Below, piece by piece: positions 18,115 through 27,584 of a stretch of DNA of 64,000 nucleotides (its first letter is position 1; each line of letters opens with the position of its first letter). This stretch comes from Paenibacillus sp. HGH0039 (GTDB lineage Bacteria > Bacillota > Bacilli > Paenibacillales > NBRC-103111). The notes under the pieces were generated by a model that saw only the letters and a program-made list of their open reading frames with translations, was not told where the DNA came from and did not search any database. Location: the NCBI RefSeq assembly GCF_000411255.1, contig NZ_KE150413.1:2704580-2768579 (forward strand). The letters are read 5' to 3'. The position numbers and the translations under genes are program-made.

Positions 18115-18717
18115 ATGTCACCTAGAATCGGTCTCGATGAACAAACGCTTCTCAGAGCGGCTGCCGAGCTGGCCGACGAGCAAGGTTTTGAAGCCGTCAC
18201 CTTGGCTTCGCTGGCACAGAAGCTCCATGTGCGTTCGCCTTCTTTGTACAATCATATTGAAGGACTTGGCGCACTGAGAGCCAAACTCGCTCTCTACAGT
18301 CTGTCGATTCTTCACGGCGACTTGGCCGCTGCCGTCGAAGGATTGGCAGGCGATGAGGCCGTCTTTGCCCTCGGGGAAGCTTATGCGGCCTTTGCCCGCA
18401 GACATCCCGGCCTTTACGAAGCCACTCTCCGCGCACCCGACCGGAAGGAGAGCGAGCTGGAGCGTATTTCGGCCGAGATTGTCCGCCTTATCGTCGGAGT
18501 ACTCGGCTACTACGGACTGGAAGGGGATTCGGCTATCCACGCGACAAGAGGGCTTCGCAGCATTTTGCACGGCTTCTCGTCCATCGAGCGTTCCGGAGGC
18601 TTCGGAATCGCGCTTTCGGTGGAGGTGAGCCAGAAGCTGCTTATCTCCGCTTTTCTGGCCGGCATTCATGTGATGAAACAAGAAGAAACCGGGCGGCCGA
18701 ATCCCGCTGCCAAATAG
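18115..18717 (+). CDS. TetR-family repressor with WHG-type C-terminal domain
   Basis: 200 residues from ATG at 18115, directly after the upstream stop (18113), with GGAAGGAG inside the end of that gene. N-terminal HTH (TLASLAQKLHVRSPSLYNHIEG, split across about residues 29-50). The C-terminal half (YAAFARRHPGLYEATL, then RGLRSILHGFSSIE) looks like the WHG-domain ligand pocket. Presumably represses its own operon through the paired ACTAA dyads at 17316-17357. Confidence 0.88.
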   Translation: MSPRIGLDEQTLLRAAAELADEQGFEAVTLASLAQKLHVRSPSLYNHIEGLGALRAKLALYSLSILHGDLAAAVEGLAGDEAVFALGEAYAAFARRHPGLYEATLRAPDRKESELERISAEIVRLIVGVLGYYGLEGDSAIHATRGLRSILHGFSSIERSGGFGIALSVEVSQKLLISAFLAGIHVMKQEETGRPNPAAK

Positions 18718-18768
18718 AAAGTTCTTCCTGATGCGGCCGAATCCGATCCGTATATCCGCTTTATAAAA

Positions 18769-18791
18769 AGGAGCCTTCCGGGCTTCTTTTT
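18769..18791 (+). terminator. Terminator of the MBL/TetR operon
   Basis: AGGAGCC/GGCTTCT stem (one G-T pair) with TTCCG loop and T5 nearby. Confidence 0.65.
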
Positions 18792-18846
18792 AATTTCCAG
18801 TAAAATGGATATAATTCCCCCTCCATGATGCGAATGTCCCCCTTGT

Positions 18847-18860
18847 GGAAAACGCTTCCA
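18847..18860 (+). promoter_or_regulatory. Candidate cre (CcpA) site upstream of the chitinase
   Basis: GGAAAACGCTTCCA matches the cre consensus TGWAARCGYTWNCW at 13 of 14 positions and lies in a 15-bp dyad, 161 bases before the chitinase ATG. Carbon catabolite repression of a chitinase is biologically expected. The rest of the 18792-19020 interval has no gene, only a weak GCTCC/GGGAG hairpin near 18905. Confidence 0.55.
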
Positions 18861-19020
18861 TATTTAAAAATAGGATCATGGCTTCTGCGCCCACACCGGT
18901 ATAAGCTCCTTAAATTCCGGGAGTTTTTATACAATTTACAGGAAAGGAGACGAAGAATCTTTACGCCTGCCAGGGAAGGCAAGGACCGCACAAAACTTAA
19001 ATAGTGGAAGGAGTTATTTT

Positions 19021-21441
19021 ATGCACGCAACGCAAGCGTACGGTAAGAAATTACTCCCATTGCTGCTGCTGGTCACTTTATTGCTCAGTTTACTTCCCCT
19101 CTACCCCTCGACATCATCGGGAGCGGCCGCCCAATGGGCGCCGAACACGGCTTACAAAGCGAAAGATCTTGTTTCCTACAACGGTGTTACGTATGAATGC
19201 CTGCAGCCTCATACTTCCTTGAACGGTTGGGAGCCTCCGAACGTGGCTTCGCTGTGGAAAAAATCGGAGGACCCTACACCGAGTCCCAGCCCAAGTCCAA
19301 GTCCCAATCCGAGTCCCAGCCCTAACCCAAGTCCTAGCCCTAATCCAAGCCCTAATCCAAGCCCGAGTCCAAGTCCTAGCCCAGGTACGGGAGCACCCGC
19401 TTGGCAGGCCGGAACCGCCTATAAAGTAGGCGACCTCGTCACTTACAACGGCAAGACGTATAAAGCCCTTGCAGCTCATACCGCTCTTGTGGGCTGGGAG
19501 CCGGCTACGACGCCGACGCTCTGGAAGCTCGATACGACGGATCCGACCAAGCCTGAACCGACGACGCCTTTCTGCGCGCCGGATTGGAGCGCTTCGAAAA
19601 TTTACGCCAAAGGCAAAATTGTCGGTTATAAAGGAAAGGCATACAGAGCCATTTCCGATGTACACGGCATTGCGCCGGACGACACCATCTATAACATGTG
19701 GGAAGTAGCCGGCAAAATCAGCAACGATCTTTGTCCGGTGTCCATCCCGAACAACATAGATTACGGCACGGCGAACCCGGGAACCGGCAACACCAACGCC
19801 GGCAAAATTAACCCGACGGGCGCAATCGGCGCCGGACATCCCGTCTCCGGCACGGGAACGGGCGGCACCAAAGGCGGCATCGATCCCGCCACCGATCCCG
19901 GCGGCAACCATCCCGGCTTTGACGCCGATACGGGCGGACGTGTCGCCAAGCTTCCGTCCGGCACCCTGCCGCTGCAGCACAACACCTACGAAATGAGCGC
20001 CGGCCAGGAAGTCGTCGAGTATCTCGGTGACTGGGCCATTTACGGCCGCCGGTTCGATTTCAGCAAGCTTCCGGTGAAGAACGTGAACCGGCTTGTCTAC
20101 GGCTTCGCGGGCGTCTGCTTCCCGGCTGCCCAGAACACGCAGGACCCGGGCTTCCCGACCACGGCGCCGGCATCGGTCAACCGGACGTGCAAGCAGAGCA
20201 ACCTGCCTGACGGAGCGATGGCTATCGCGGATTTTGAAGCCGCTTTCTTGCGGACGCTTCCCGGTCAGACAGGCGGCAAAATTACGGGAACCGAGAGCAT
20301 GTACGATCTCGATCCGAACGATGTCGCAGGTGTCTTCGGCGCGCTCTACCAGCTCCGCAAAACGAACCCGAACCTGAAGCTGGATCTCTCCGTAGGCGGC
20401 TGGACGCTGAGCGAAGGCTTTCCGTGGATGGCTTCCGATACGACGCGCCGCAAAGCGTTCGTCGATTCCGTCGTCCGCTTCCTGGAACAATTCGGCTTTG
20501 ACGGCGTCGACATCGACTGGGAATATCCCGCTTCCGACGGTGCCGTCATAGGGATGGCACGCAAGGACGATCCCGAGAACTACATCAAGCTTCTGAAAGA
20601 ACTGCGGGCCGGTCTCGACTGGCTCACTAAGAAAACCGGCAAAGAATACCGCCTGTCGAGCGCGATTCCGGCTACGGAAGAAAAACTGGCCAAGATCGAC
20701 TGGGCCGAAGCGAGCAAATACCTCAACCGTCTCTATGCAATGACCTATGATCTGAGCGGAGCCTGGGAACGGGAGCTTGGCCATCACACGCCGCTGTATC
20801 CCAACCCGAATTCCAAGGACCCCGCAACGGGCAAGCATGTGGATCTTTCTCTGGATACAACCGTCAAGCTGCTTAAAGGATACGGCGTTCCGGCCAATAA
20901 AATCATGATCGGCATCGCCAACTATCACCGCTCCAAAGCGATGAAAAACGGAGACATTACGGAATACACGAACGGTTTAATCGGTAAATCGACGTTCGGA
21001 GACCTGGCCTGGAAAGGCAAAAGCCTGATCCTCGGCATCGCCGGCGTAGGCTCATGGGAAGCCGGAGTCGTCGAAGGTTACGACCTTTATCAGAATTACC
21101 TGGATAAAGATCTGAAGCCTAAGAACGGCTATAAGCTTTACACCGACAAAGCGGCCAATGCCGATTATCTCGTGAATCCGATCGGCTCGTTCATCACCGT
21201 CGAAACGCCGCGCACCGTCGCGCTTAAGACGCAGTATGCCAAGGACAACGGGCTTGCCGGTATTTTCGGATGGCAGCTTGAGCAGGACAACGGCTATAAC
21301 CTCAACGCGCTGAACCATATCCTGGGCAATAAGCTGGTCAGCGATGTTTCGGACGGCAAGCCGAAAGATCAGATTGCGGTGTGCGGCCAGAACGTTACCG
21401 CCGCCGAATGCGATCAGCTTAACGCAAGTTTGAAAAAGTAA
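19021..21441 (+). CDS. Secreted multi-domain GH18 chitinase with N-terminal chitin-binding modules
   Basis: 806 residues. Signal peptide at 1-36 (KK then a Leu-rich core). Two CBM5/12 modules (about 38-80 and 124-167, each AYKxxDLVxYNGxTY and GWEP), separated by a Pro-Ser-Asn linker at about 83-122. A third divergent copy lies at about 172-226 (YAKGKIVGYKGKAYRA), followed by a Gly-rich spacer. The GH18 barrel spans roughly 330-775 with the active motif DGVDIDWE; Glu501 is the catalytic acid. It hydrolyses chitin outside the cell. ATG behind AAGGAG. Probably under catabolite control through the upstream cre-like site. Monocistronic. Confidence 0.95.
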   Translation: MHATQAYGKKLLPLLLLVTLLLSLLPLYPSTSSGAAAQWAPNTAYKAKDLVSYNGVTYECLQPHTSLNGWEPPNVASLWKKSEDPTPSPSPSPSPNPSPSPNPSPSPNPSPNPSPSPSPSPGTGAPAWQAGTAYKVGDLVTYNGKTYKALAAHTALVGWEPATTPTLWKLDTTDPTKPEPTTPFCAPDWSASKIYAKGKIVGYKGKAYRAISDVHGIAPDDTIYNMWEVAGKISNDLCPVSIPNNIDYGTANPGTGNTNAGKINPTGAIGAGHPVSGTGTGGTKGGIDPATDPGGNHPGFDADTGGRVAKLPSGTLPLQHNTYEMSAGQEVVEYLGDWAIYGRRFDFSKLPVKNVNRLVYGFAGVCFPAAQNTQDPGFPTTAPASVNRTCKQSNLPDGAMAIADFEAAFLRTLPGQTGGKITGTESMYDLDPNDVAGVFGALYQLRKTNPNLKLDLSVGGWTLSEGFPWMASDTTRRKAFVDSVVRFLEQFGFDGVDIDWEYPASDGAVIGMARKDDPENYIKLLKELRAGLDWLTKKTGKEYRLSSAIPATEEKLAKIDWAEASKYLNRLYAMTYDLSGAWERELGHHTPLYPNPNSKDPATGKHVDLSLDTTVKLLKGYGVPANKIMIGIANYHRSKAMKNGDITEYTNGLIGKSTFGDLAWKGKSLILGIAGVGSWEAGVVEGYDLYQNYLDKDLKPKNGYKLYTDKAANADYLVNPIGSFITVETPRTVALKTQYAKDNGLAGIFGWQLEQDNGYNLNALNHILGNKLVSDVSDGKPKDQIAVCGQNVTAAECDQLNASLKK
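19279..19383 (+). repeat. Pro-Ser/Pro-Asn linker repeat inside the chitinase gene
   Basis: Imperfect tandem units of CCNAGYCCNAAY type encode PSPSPN-like repeats. This is a flexible inter-domain linker; copy number may vary between strains. Confidence 0.85.
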
Positions 21442-21611
21442 AGGAAGAAGTACGTTTTCCGTGATATTCCGGCGATCCGGCCGGTTAATCCGGGAAGCTA
21501 AATGTTCATAAGTGGTAGCTGCGGACCCTTCTGCGGATGTCATCTTTCGGACACCGGCGGGAGGGTTTCGCACGTCCGCCTGACGAAACGATTCCTCATC
21601 GACCGTGTTTT

Positions 21612-21620
21612 TGCTATAAT
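21612..21620 (+). promoter_or_regulatory. Extended -10 promoter of the ABC ATPase gene
   Basis: TGCTATAAT fits TGnTATAAT, 76 bases before the ATG. No clear -35. The rest of the interval after the chitinase stop shows no gene. Confidence 0.5.
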
Positions 21621-21695
21621 AGGTGAAACTAGCAAAGGCTGACGCACGCAGTTGTAAGCGTGTGCACCTAACGGAGACGAGGGAGCATACGGCTG

Positions 21696-22427
21696 ATGTT
21701 GACGATACGCAATTTGACCAAGAAGCTGACCACGGGACAGGAGATCCTTTCCAAAATATCGCTACAAATCGACGAAGGCGAGCTGATCGGGCTTGTCGGC
21801 GCAAGCGGGAGCGGAAAAACGACCCTGCTGAAGTGCATCGCTTTGCAAGAAAAATGGGACGACGGCCAGTTCATTTATAACGACCGGGACATTACGTCGC
21901 TCGGGATCGCCGAGAAGTTCAAGCTGAAGCGGGATTGGGCGTTTATCGAAGAAAGCCCGGCGCTGGACCGGAAGCAGACGGCCGTCAAGAACGTGCTGAA
22001 AGGACGGTTTTACGAAAAGTCCGTCATGCGCGTGTTAACCGGCACGAATGCCCGGGACGAGCATGTGCTTGCCATGGACTATCTGGAGAAAGTCGGCCTG
22101 CTCGATAAAGCCGAGAAAAAGGTCGAGGATTTGAGCGGGGGAGAGCGGCAGAGAGTTTCGATCGCGCGAGCGCTCGTGCAGGGCGCGAAAATTGTCATTG
22201 CGGACGAGCCGGTATCCGGTCTCGATCCCGAAGCCGCCAACAGCGTGCTGAAAGATTTGCGCGAGCTATGCAAGCGGGAGAAGGTAACGGTCGTCTGCTC
22301 CCTGCACAACGTGGAGTTCGCGGAGCGGTATGCCAGCCGCATTTGGGGCCTCGCCGGAGGGAAGATCGTTCTGGACATCGCGGGCCGCAAGCTCTCCTCA
22401 ATGGAGCGCGCAAAAATTTTCGATTGA
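21696..22427 (+). CDS. Orphan ABC transporter ATP-binding protein, PhnC-like
   Basis: 243 residues with Walker A GASGSGKTT (about 35-43), signature LSGGERQRVSIARAL, Walker B VIADEPVSGLD and switch His in SLHNVEF. The sequence between Walker A and the signature (FIEESPALDRKQTAVKNVLKGRF) resembles phosphonate-type PhnC ATPases. No permease or binding-protein gene is adjacent, which is unusual: it may work with a distant permease or in a non-transport role. A GAGGGAG ribosome site lies 14 bases before the ATG. Confidence 0.85.
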   Translation: MLTIRNLTKKLTTGQEILSKISLQIDEGELIGLVGASGSGKTTLLKCIALQEKWDDGQFIYNDRDITSLGIAEKFKLKRDWAFIEESPALDRKQTAVKNVLKGRFYEKSVMRVLTGTNARDEHVLAMDYLEKVGLLDKAEKKVEDLSGGERQRVSIARALVQGAKIVIADEPVSGLDPEAANSVLKDLRELCKREKVTVVCSLHNVEFAERYASRIWGLAGGKIVLDIAGRKLSSMERAKIFD

Positions 22428-22541
22428 TATTTTTCGACATTCCTTTGTAAAAAAGATAGGCAAAAAAGGATTATCCGTGATACAATTCCTTTTAATGCAG
22501 TAAAACGGCAATGCACTTGATAGAAGCGGGAGGAATCATAG

Positions 22542-24227
22542 ATGGCTAAACAAGGCATGAGAAGCGATATGATCAAGAAGGGGTTCGACCGGGCGCCGCA
22601 CCGCAGCCTGCTGCGCGCGGCTGGAGTCAAGGAAGAGGATTTCGGCAAACCGTTTATCGCGGTGTGCAACTCTTATATTGATATCGTACCGGGTCACGTT
22701 CATCTGCAAGAATTCGGTAAAATCGTTAAAGAAGCTATCCGCGAAGCGGGCGGCGTGCCATTTGAATTCAACACGATCGGCGTGGACGACGGCATCGCCA
22801 TGGGCCACATCGGCATGCGTTATTCCCTTCCGAGCCGCGAGATTATCGCGGACTCTCTGGAGACGGTCGTTTCCGCGCACTGGTTCGACGGTATGGTGTG
22901 TATCCCGAACTGCGACAAAATCACTCCGGGCATGATGATGGGCGCTCTTCGCGTCAACATTCCGACCGTATTCGTAAGCGGCGGCCCGATGAAAGCGGGT
23001 AAAGACAGCAACGGCCGTTCGATCTCCCTGACTTCCGTATTCGAAGGCGTCGGCGCCTACCAGGTAGGTAAAATCGACGATAAAGCTCTGCTTGAGCTTG
23101 AACAATACGGCTGTCCGACATGCGGTTCCTGTTCCGGCATGTTTACGGCGAACTCCATGAACTGCCTGTGTGAAGCGCTTGGACTGGCTATGCCGGGCAA
23201 CGGCACGATTCTCGCCGTATCTCCCGAGCGCAGAGAGTTCGTGAAACAATCCGCGACGCAGCTTATGGAGCTGATCAAGCTCGATCTGAAGCCGCGCGAC
23301 ATTGTCACGAAAGAAGCCATCGACAACGCGTTCGCGCTGGATATGGCAATGGGCGGCTCGACGAATACCGTTCTCCATACACTTGCTCTCGCTCATGAAG
23401 CGGGATTCGAATATCCGATCGAGCGCATCAACGAAGTGGCGAACCGTGTGCCGCATCTGTCCAAAGTCGCTCCGGCATCGGACTGGCACATCGAGGACAT
23501 CCACGAAGCCGGCGGCGTAAGCGCGGTTATAAACGAGCTTCTCAAAAAGCCGGGCGCTATCCACGGCGACTGCATCACCGTAACCGGCAAGACGCTTGCC
23601 GAGAACGTGGCCGGCGCGGAGATTTTGAACCAGGATGTTATCCACACGCTGGATAACCCGCACTCCGAGCGTGGCGGCCTTGCCGTCTTGTTCGGCAACC
23701 TGGCGCCGAACGGCAGCATCATCAAGGTCGGCGCGGTGGACCCTTCCGTAGGCGGACGCCATGTCGGACCGGCCATCTGCTTTGACTCCCAGGACGATGC
23801 GCTGTACGGCATCGCTAACGGCAAAGTCAAAGAAGGCCACGTGGTGGTCATCCGCTACGAAGGACCTAAAGGCGGCCCTGGCATGCCGGAAATGCTTGCT
23901 CCGACTTCGCAGATCGTCGGCATGGGCCTCGGTGCCAAAGTCGGCCTGATCACGGACGGCCGTTTCTCCGGCGCATCCCGCGGAATCAGCATCGGCCACA
24001 TTTCGCCGGAAGCGGCCGAAGGCGGACCGATCGCCTTCGTTCAGGACGGCGACATCATTGAACTGGATCTGATCGAGCGCAAAATCGAGCTGAAGGTCAG
24101 CGACGAAGAAATGGAAGAGCGCCGCAAAGGCTGGAAAGAGTTCGAGCCGAAAGTGAAAACCGGCTACCTGGCCCGTTATTCCAAGCTGGTAACCAACGCC
24201 AGTACTGGCGGCGTCATGAAGATCTAA
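22542..24227 (+). CDS. ilvD: Dihydroxy-acid dehydratase
   Basis: Dehydrates 2,3-dihydroxy-isovalerate and -methylvalerate to the 2-keto acids of valine and isoleucine synthesis, using an Fe-S cluster. 561 residues, normal length. Cluster and active-site motifs: [16 protein letters not shown]-type region ([10 protein letters not shown]), [28 protein letters not shown], and the late GRFSGASRG. Strong GGGAGGA ribosome site. It stands alone, not next to other ilv genes. Confidence 0.96.
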   Translation: MAKQGMRSDMIKKGFDRAPHRSLLRAAGVKEEDFGKPFIAVCNSYIDIVPGHVHLQEFGKIVKEAIREAGGVPFEFNTIGVDDGIAMGHIGMRYSLPSREIIADSLETVVSAHWFDGMVCIPNCDKITPGMMMGALRVNIPTVFVSGGPMKAGKDSNGRSISLTSVFEGVGAYQVGKIDDKALLELEQYGCPTCGSCSGMFTANSMNCLCEALGLAMPGNGTILAVSPERREFVKQSATQLMELIKLDLKPRDIVTKEAIDNAFALDMAMGGSTNTVLHTLALAHEAGFEYPIERINEVANRVPHLSKVAPASDWHIEDIHEAGGVSAVINELLKKPGAIHGDCITVTGKTLAENVAGAEILNQDVIHTLDNPHSERGGLAVLFGNLAPNGSIIKVGAVDPSVGGRHVGPAICFDSQDDALYGIANGKVKEGHVVVIRYEGPKGGPGMPEMLAPTSQIVGMGLGAKVGLITDGRFSGASRGISIGHISPEAAEGGPIAFVQDGDIIELDLIERKIELKVSDEEMEERRKGWKEFEPKVKTGYLARYSKLVTNASTGGVMKI

Positions 24228-24287
24228 TCGCACTTATTTATATCAATCGCACCCGCTGCGCTCTTATGGCGCAAACCGGACGTGAAG

Positions 24288-24318
24288 GAGCCCCGTTGCT
24301 AAACGGGGCTCTTTTTTT
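24288..24318 (+). terminator. ilvD terminator
   Basis: GAGCCCCGTT/AACGGGGCTC stem, GCTA loop, T7. Confidence 0.92.
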
Positions 24319-24671
24319 AAGCAAAAAATAGTTTCGACTCGTATGAATTTCGTTATCTTGCTTTAAATCCCATCCCGGATAAATTGACGCTTGTCAGAAC
24401 AGTAATCGGGAAGCGATATACGAATACGGACTGGAGATTGGAATTGTTTGAGGAAAAAAACGGGCGGTAACTATATAAGTTGAACGAATGGTTTTTTTAC
24501 ATGAAAGTCTGACGCAAAGTCGATCTTCGCAAATGTCCATCACGATTATGTTCGCCATTAACGATTGCATGCTGTTAGCGGTTGCCCTTATACTGAAAAC
24601 ACCGAAATTGTCGATGCTCTCAAGCAAAGTGAAAGCCAAGGAAAATTCCTCGATCTAAAGGAGGCGAAACG

Positions 24672-25583
24672 ATGGCTGTACACCACTTTCAACCCAAGCA
24701 TTACCATAACACCATAGGGGCACACGAGCCCGTACTCAAAATTGCCGACGGCGATTCCGTCGTGACATCCACAGTAGACGCCAGAGGCTGGGACTACAGA
24801 GGGGAAAGCGTGGCCGGGCGCGGCAATCCGATGACGGGACCATTCTATGTGGAAGGGGCGCAGCCCGGCGATACGCTTGCCGTACGGCTTGAGTCGATGG
24901 TGCCGAGCCGGGATTGGGGCTGGACGTTCAACGTGCTGGCGCCGAACGTCGTCGATCCGATAGCTGCCGCAGCTTTGCCGCCATTCGACATTGTGCGTTG
25001 GTCTGTGGATGCTGAGCAAGCTTTGGTTGTTTTGGAAAAGCCAACGTCCGGCTTGGCCGGATTGAAGCTGGAAGCGCGCCCGTTTCTGGGCTGTTTTGGC
25101 GTTGCTCCTCCGAAAGATCAGGCGATTTCAACGGCAACGAGCGGGGAATACGGGGGGAATATGGACTATAAAGGCCTTATAGCCGGTGTTACCGTCTATT
25201 TTCCGGTTTTTGCGGAGGGGGCGCTCTTCCATCTTGGGGACGGGCATGCCGCTCAAGGCTGCGGGGAAATTGTAGGCACCGGTGTGGAAATATCGCTCGA
25301 CGTCCGCTTCACTGTTCAGGTATTGAAGGGGAAAACGATCGGTTGGCCGCGAGGCGAATCGGACACGCACTGGTTTTGCATCGGCAACGCCAGGCCGCTT
25401 GATCAAGCGCTGCAGCATGCAACGACGGAAATGCTGGCTATGCTGACGAAAGACTACGGCCTGACTGTCTCGGAAGCAAGCCTGCTCATGGGTCAGGCTG
25501 TGGAATACGAGGTGGCCAATGTGTTCAACTCCGCCTACAGCGTCGTTTGTAAAGTTCCCAAAGCCGTGCTGTCCATGCTATAA
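24672..25583 (+). CDS. Acetamidase/formamidase family protein
   Basis: FmdA/AmdA-family amidase releasing ammonia from short-chain amides in the cytoplasm. 303 residues, typical of the short form. Visible: GPFYVEGAQPGDTLAV, the metal-site block LGCFGVAPP, GEYGGNMD, and FHLGDGHAAQGCGE, which are the conserved blocks of the family. ATG behind AAAGGAGG. It lies inside a pair of IS-like inverted ends and is not accompanied by amide or urea transport genes, so it may have arrived by transposition. Confidence 0.9.
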   Translation: MAVHHFQPKHYHNTIGAHEPVLKIADGDSVVTSTVDARGWDYRGESVAGRGNPMTGPFYVEGAQPGDTLAVRLESMVPSRDWGWTFNVLAPNVVDPIAAAALPPFDIVRWSVDAEQALVVLEKPTSGLAGLKLEARPFLGCFGVAPPKDQAISTATSGEYGGNMDYKGLIAGVTVYFPVFAEGALFHLGDGHAAQGCGEIVGTGVEISLDVRFTVQVLKGKTIGWPRGESDTHWFCIGNARPLDQALQHATTEMLAMLTKDYGLTVSEASLLMGQAVEYEVANVFNSAYSVVCKVPKAVLSML

Positions 25584-25688
25584 AAGAACTGTTTATCTGA
25601 CAAATTGGCGATCGCTCTACGGTATAGAACCGAGAACAAATATGCAGCCGTCGCTTTGACGCTCGTTCGATTGTATATCGGAATGTGA
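25584..25688 (+). pseudogene. Remnant of a DDE transposase C-terminus (IS5-like)
   Basis: In the frame that opens directly after the amidase stop, 34 codons end at TGA 25686-25688. The segment ALRYRTENKYAAVALTLVRL looks like the C-terminus of IS5-group transposases (RIA-RY-KTxxNYAAVxxL pattern). It has no start and lies just inside the right inverted end. Identification is from pattern memory only. Confidence 0.4.
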
Positions 25689-25719
25689 AAAAACAGTAGT
25701 TCAACTTATATAGACACAA

Positions 25720-25748
25720 AAAAGAGGCCAAATTATTGGCCTCTTTTT
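25720..25748. terminator. Bidirectional terminator
   Basis: GAGGCCAA/TTGGCCTC stem with ATTA loop, A-tract left and T5 right. Closes the amidase region and the convergent AraC-type gene. Confidence 0.88.
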
Positions 25749-25768
25749 GCATCGTTCTTAATTAAATC

Positions 25769-26638
25769 TTACTGTTTCACAACAGGGACCCATATTTCGC
25801 TTCGGTAGGTCGGGGAACTGGTGTCTTTGCTTTCGTTCCATAACAGTTCCGGTCCCTCTGTACTTTCATAGCCGGAGGATGGAAACCACTCGGAATAAAT
25901 ACGGCCCCAAACATTTTGAAGCGTCTCCGGGAAAGGTCCGACCGCTTCGAATACCGCCCAGGTGGAAGCTTTAACTTCCAACTGTGTCAAGTGATCCGGG
26001 CAGTCCTTCGTCGTTGCCGCGCCGATATAATGATCGAGTTCCCCGGATTCCAGGCGTCCTTCCGAGAAGTTTACGGATGCGCTGATGAGCCCGGAAGGCT
26101 CCACGTTTGACAATGATTTCAGCAGCGTGATCGTTTCCATATTCAAATTTCCCCACATAGCGGCGATCTCCGGGTTAACCCCGTTATAGATCAAGGGTAC
26201 CCTTTTTTTCAACCCGACGATCCGGAATGCATCCTTTTCTACCAAACGATAATTCATTTCGCTTCCTCCTTGTATCGTTAATTGGAAGGTCATGCGGGGG
26301 TAAGCTTTCAAAGATTGTCCACGAGTACGCGCTTCGGAAGGATTAATCCCGTGTAGACTGAGAAATGCCCTCGCAAAAGAATCCGAAGAGCTGTAGCCGT
26401 ATTTAACGGCCACATCCAGCAGTCTGAGGTCCGTGTTGGCCAGCTCGAAGGCTGCAAGCGTAAGACGTCTGCGGCGGATATACTCCGAGAGCGTAACTCC
26501 CGCAAGTGTCGAAAACATCCGTTTGAAATGATACTCCGAGCATACCGCGAGTCTGGCGACTTCTTTGAAATCAATGTCATCCGCAAGATTTGCTTCGATG
26601 TACGCAAGGGCACTGTTCATCTTTTCAAGCCCGTTCAT
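25769..26638 (-). CDS. AraC-family regulator with GyrI-like effector-binding domain
   Basis: 289 residues from ATG at 26638 (AAAGGAGG eight bases upstream; an ATG six bases earlier is too close). Two N-terminal HTH motifs ([20 protein letters not shown] and [19 protein letters not shown], about 20-85), then a GyrI-like small-molecule domain from about 130 ([18 protein letters not shown]) to the end. This layout is that of SoxS/Rob-like or BltR-like drug-responsive activators. No target gene is adjacent. Confidence 0.88.
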   Translation of the reverse strand: MNGLEKMNSALAYIEANLADDIDFKEVARLAVCSEYHFKRMFSTLAGVTLSEYIRRRRLTLAAFELANTDLRLLDVAVKYGYSSSDSFARAFLSLHGINPSEARTRGQSLKAYPRMTFQLTIQGGSEMNYRLVEKDAFRIVGLKKRVPLIYNGVNPEIAAMWGNLNMETITLLKSLSNVEPSGLISASVNFSEGRLESGELDHYIGAATTKDCPDHLTQLEVKASTWAVFEAVGPFPETLQNVWGRIYSEWFPSSGYESTEGPELLWNESKDTSSPTYRSEIWVPVVKQ

Positions 26639-26718
26639 GCTCATGACCTCCTTTCAACTTTACAATAGCAGAATCCGATTTTTCGCATCCGACAATTCGT
26701 GCCCCGTATTGCAGGGGG

Positions 26719-26757
26719 TGCAAAAAGCCGGCCGTCCTTGAAAGGAGCGACCGGCTG
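26719..26757 (-). terminator. Terminator of the TetR gene (minus strand)
   Basis: Read on the minus strand: AGCCGG and CCGGCT arms with an interrupted inner stem, then T5. Confidence 0.7.
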
Positions 26758-26774
26758 AAAATCTGGCGGGCTTT

Positions 26775-27380
26775 TCAGGCTTTCGGCAAAAAGAGCTGAA
26801 GCAAATTGCGGTGCAGGGGAGTGCCCGTAAAATAAATCCCTCTTGTCTCCGCAAGCAGTACGGCCTGGATCATATTCATAAAATAAAAGGCCAGCTCTCG
26901 TGGATCTCCTTGGATAAATTCACCTTTCTCCTGACCTTCCCGGAAAATACGGGTGAGCAGTTTCAAATTGTCACCGATGCTTGTGCGTACGGAAGTTTTC
27001 AGCTGGTCCGACACGGAATCGGACGTAAGAATCTGATCGGCGACGACCTGGTAGAACACGGCGTCGTCCCATCTTTCGCTGTAGACCTGATCCAGCAGCC
27101 AAGTCAGCTTCTCGTAGGAAGAAGCATCCGGCAACCTATGCGCCTGTTCGAACAGCGCCGTCAGGATGCACAGATTTTTCTCTACGATCGAAATATAAAT
27201 TTCTTCTTTGGACTGAAAATAGTTATAAATAAGGCCGTGGCTCATGTGGGCTTTATGGGCGATATCCGAAATCTTCGTGGAGCTGAGCCCGTTTTTGGCA
27301 AAGAGCTCGACCGCCGCGGATAAGATCTGGTCACAGCGTTCTTTACGGATTTCCTGGTCTCTTTCTGGATTTCTCGGCAA
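26775..27380 (-). CDS. TetR-family repressor, probable regulator of the divergent MFS pump
   Basis: Start proposed as TTG at 27380, six bases behind GAGGTG (the GTG at 27389 would overlap that ribosome site); 201 residues. N-terminal HTH: TKISDIAHKAHMSHGLIYNYFQSKEEIY, recognition helix near residue 47. The C-terminal half is all-helical, typical of the TetR ligand-binding domain. Divergent from an MFS exporter gene whose -35 overlaps a dyad, so local repression is likely. Confidence 0.85.
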   Translation of the reverse strand: MPRNPERDQEIRKERCDQILSAAVELFAKNGLSSTKISDIAHKAHMSHGLIYNYFQSKEEIYISIVEKNLCILTALFEQAHRLPDASSYEKLTWLLDQVYSERWDDAVFYQVVADQILTSDSVSDQLKTSVRTSIGDNLKLLTRIFREGQEKGEFIQGDPRELAFYFMNMIQAVLLAETRGIYFTGTPLHRNLLQLFLPKA

Positions 27381-27495
27381 TCTTTTCACCTCGGTTAAGC
27401 ATTAAATACCAACCTTATCATAGGAATGAGATTTGTTCAAAGTCAAGCCTGTCCCGGAGAGTTATCTTATAAAAAAAACTTTACAACTTTACAAA

Positions 27496-27525
27496 TTGAC
27501 TAAAAGTTAATCTGTGCGCTATACT
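27496..27525 (+). promoter_or_regulatory. Promoter of the MFS pump with overlapping dyad
   Basis: TTGACT, 18-base spacer, TATACT. The -35 is part of the imperfect dyad TTGACT-AAA-AGTTAA (27496-27510), a plausible TetR operator. Confidence 0.6.
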
Positions 27526-27584
27526 TCTGTAATACAAAAAGAAGCAGTTACCCTTATATAAGGATAGCTGAAGGGAGAATCCAA

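Larger units (their letters stand above)
24471..25713. mobile_element. Insertion-sequence-like unit whose inverted ends enclose an amidase gene
   Basis: CTATATAAGTTGAAC (24471-24485) recurs as its exact complement at 25699-25713. The similarity extends inward to about 32 bp through a shared T6-ACAT block, as for terminal inverted repeats. The 1.24-kb interior has no full transposase; it holds the formamidase gene and, right after its stop, a short frame that looks like a transposase C-terminus. The 186 bases between the left end and the amidase gene contain no recognisable gene. No target duplication is visible. Best explained as an IS derivative carrying a passenger gene or as an IS scar. 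Confidence 0.5.

Noticed and set aside
19279-19383. Tandem repeat as a separate repeat locus
   Set aside because: It is in frame within the chitinase and encodes a Pro-Ser linker between binding modules.
19114-20928. 604-codon frame opposite the chitinase gene
   Set aside because: Antisense shadow; Arg-rich low-complexity translation of the linker; chitinase signal peptide and GH18 motif fix the true strand.
22536-24233. Long open frame of 565 codons on the strand opposite ilvD
   Set aside because: It mirrors ilvD base for base, has no ribosome site, and its translation is His/Arg/Val-rich without domain features; ilvD motifs are unambiguous.
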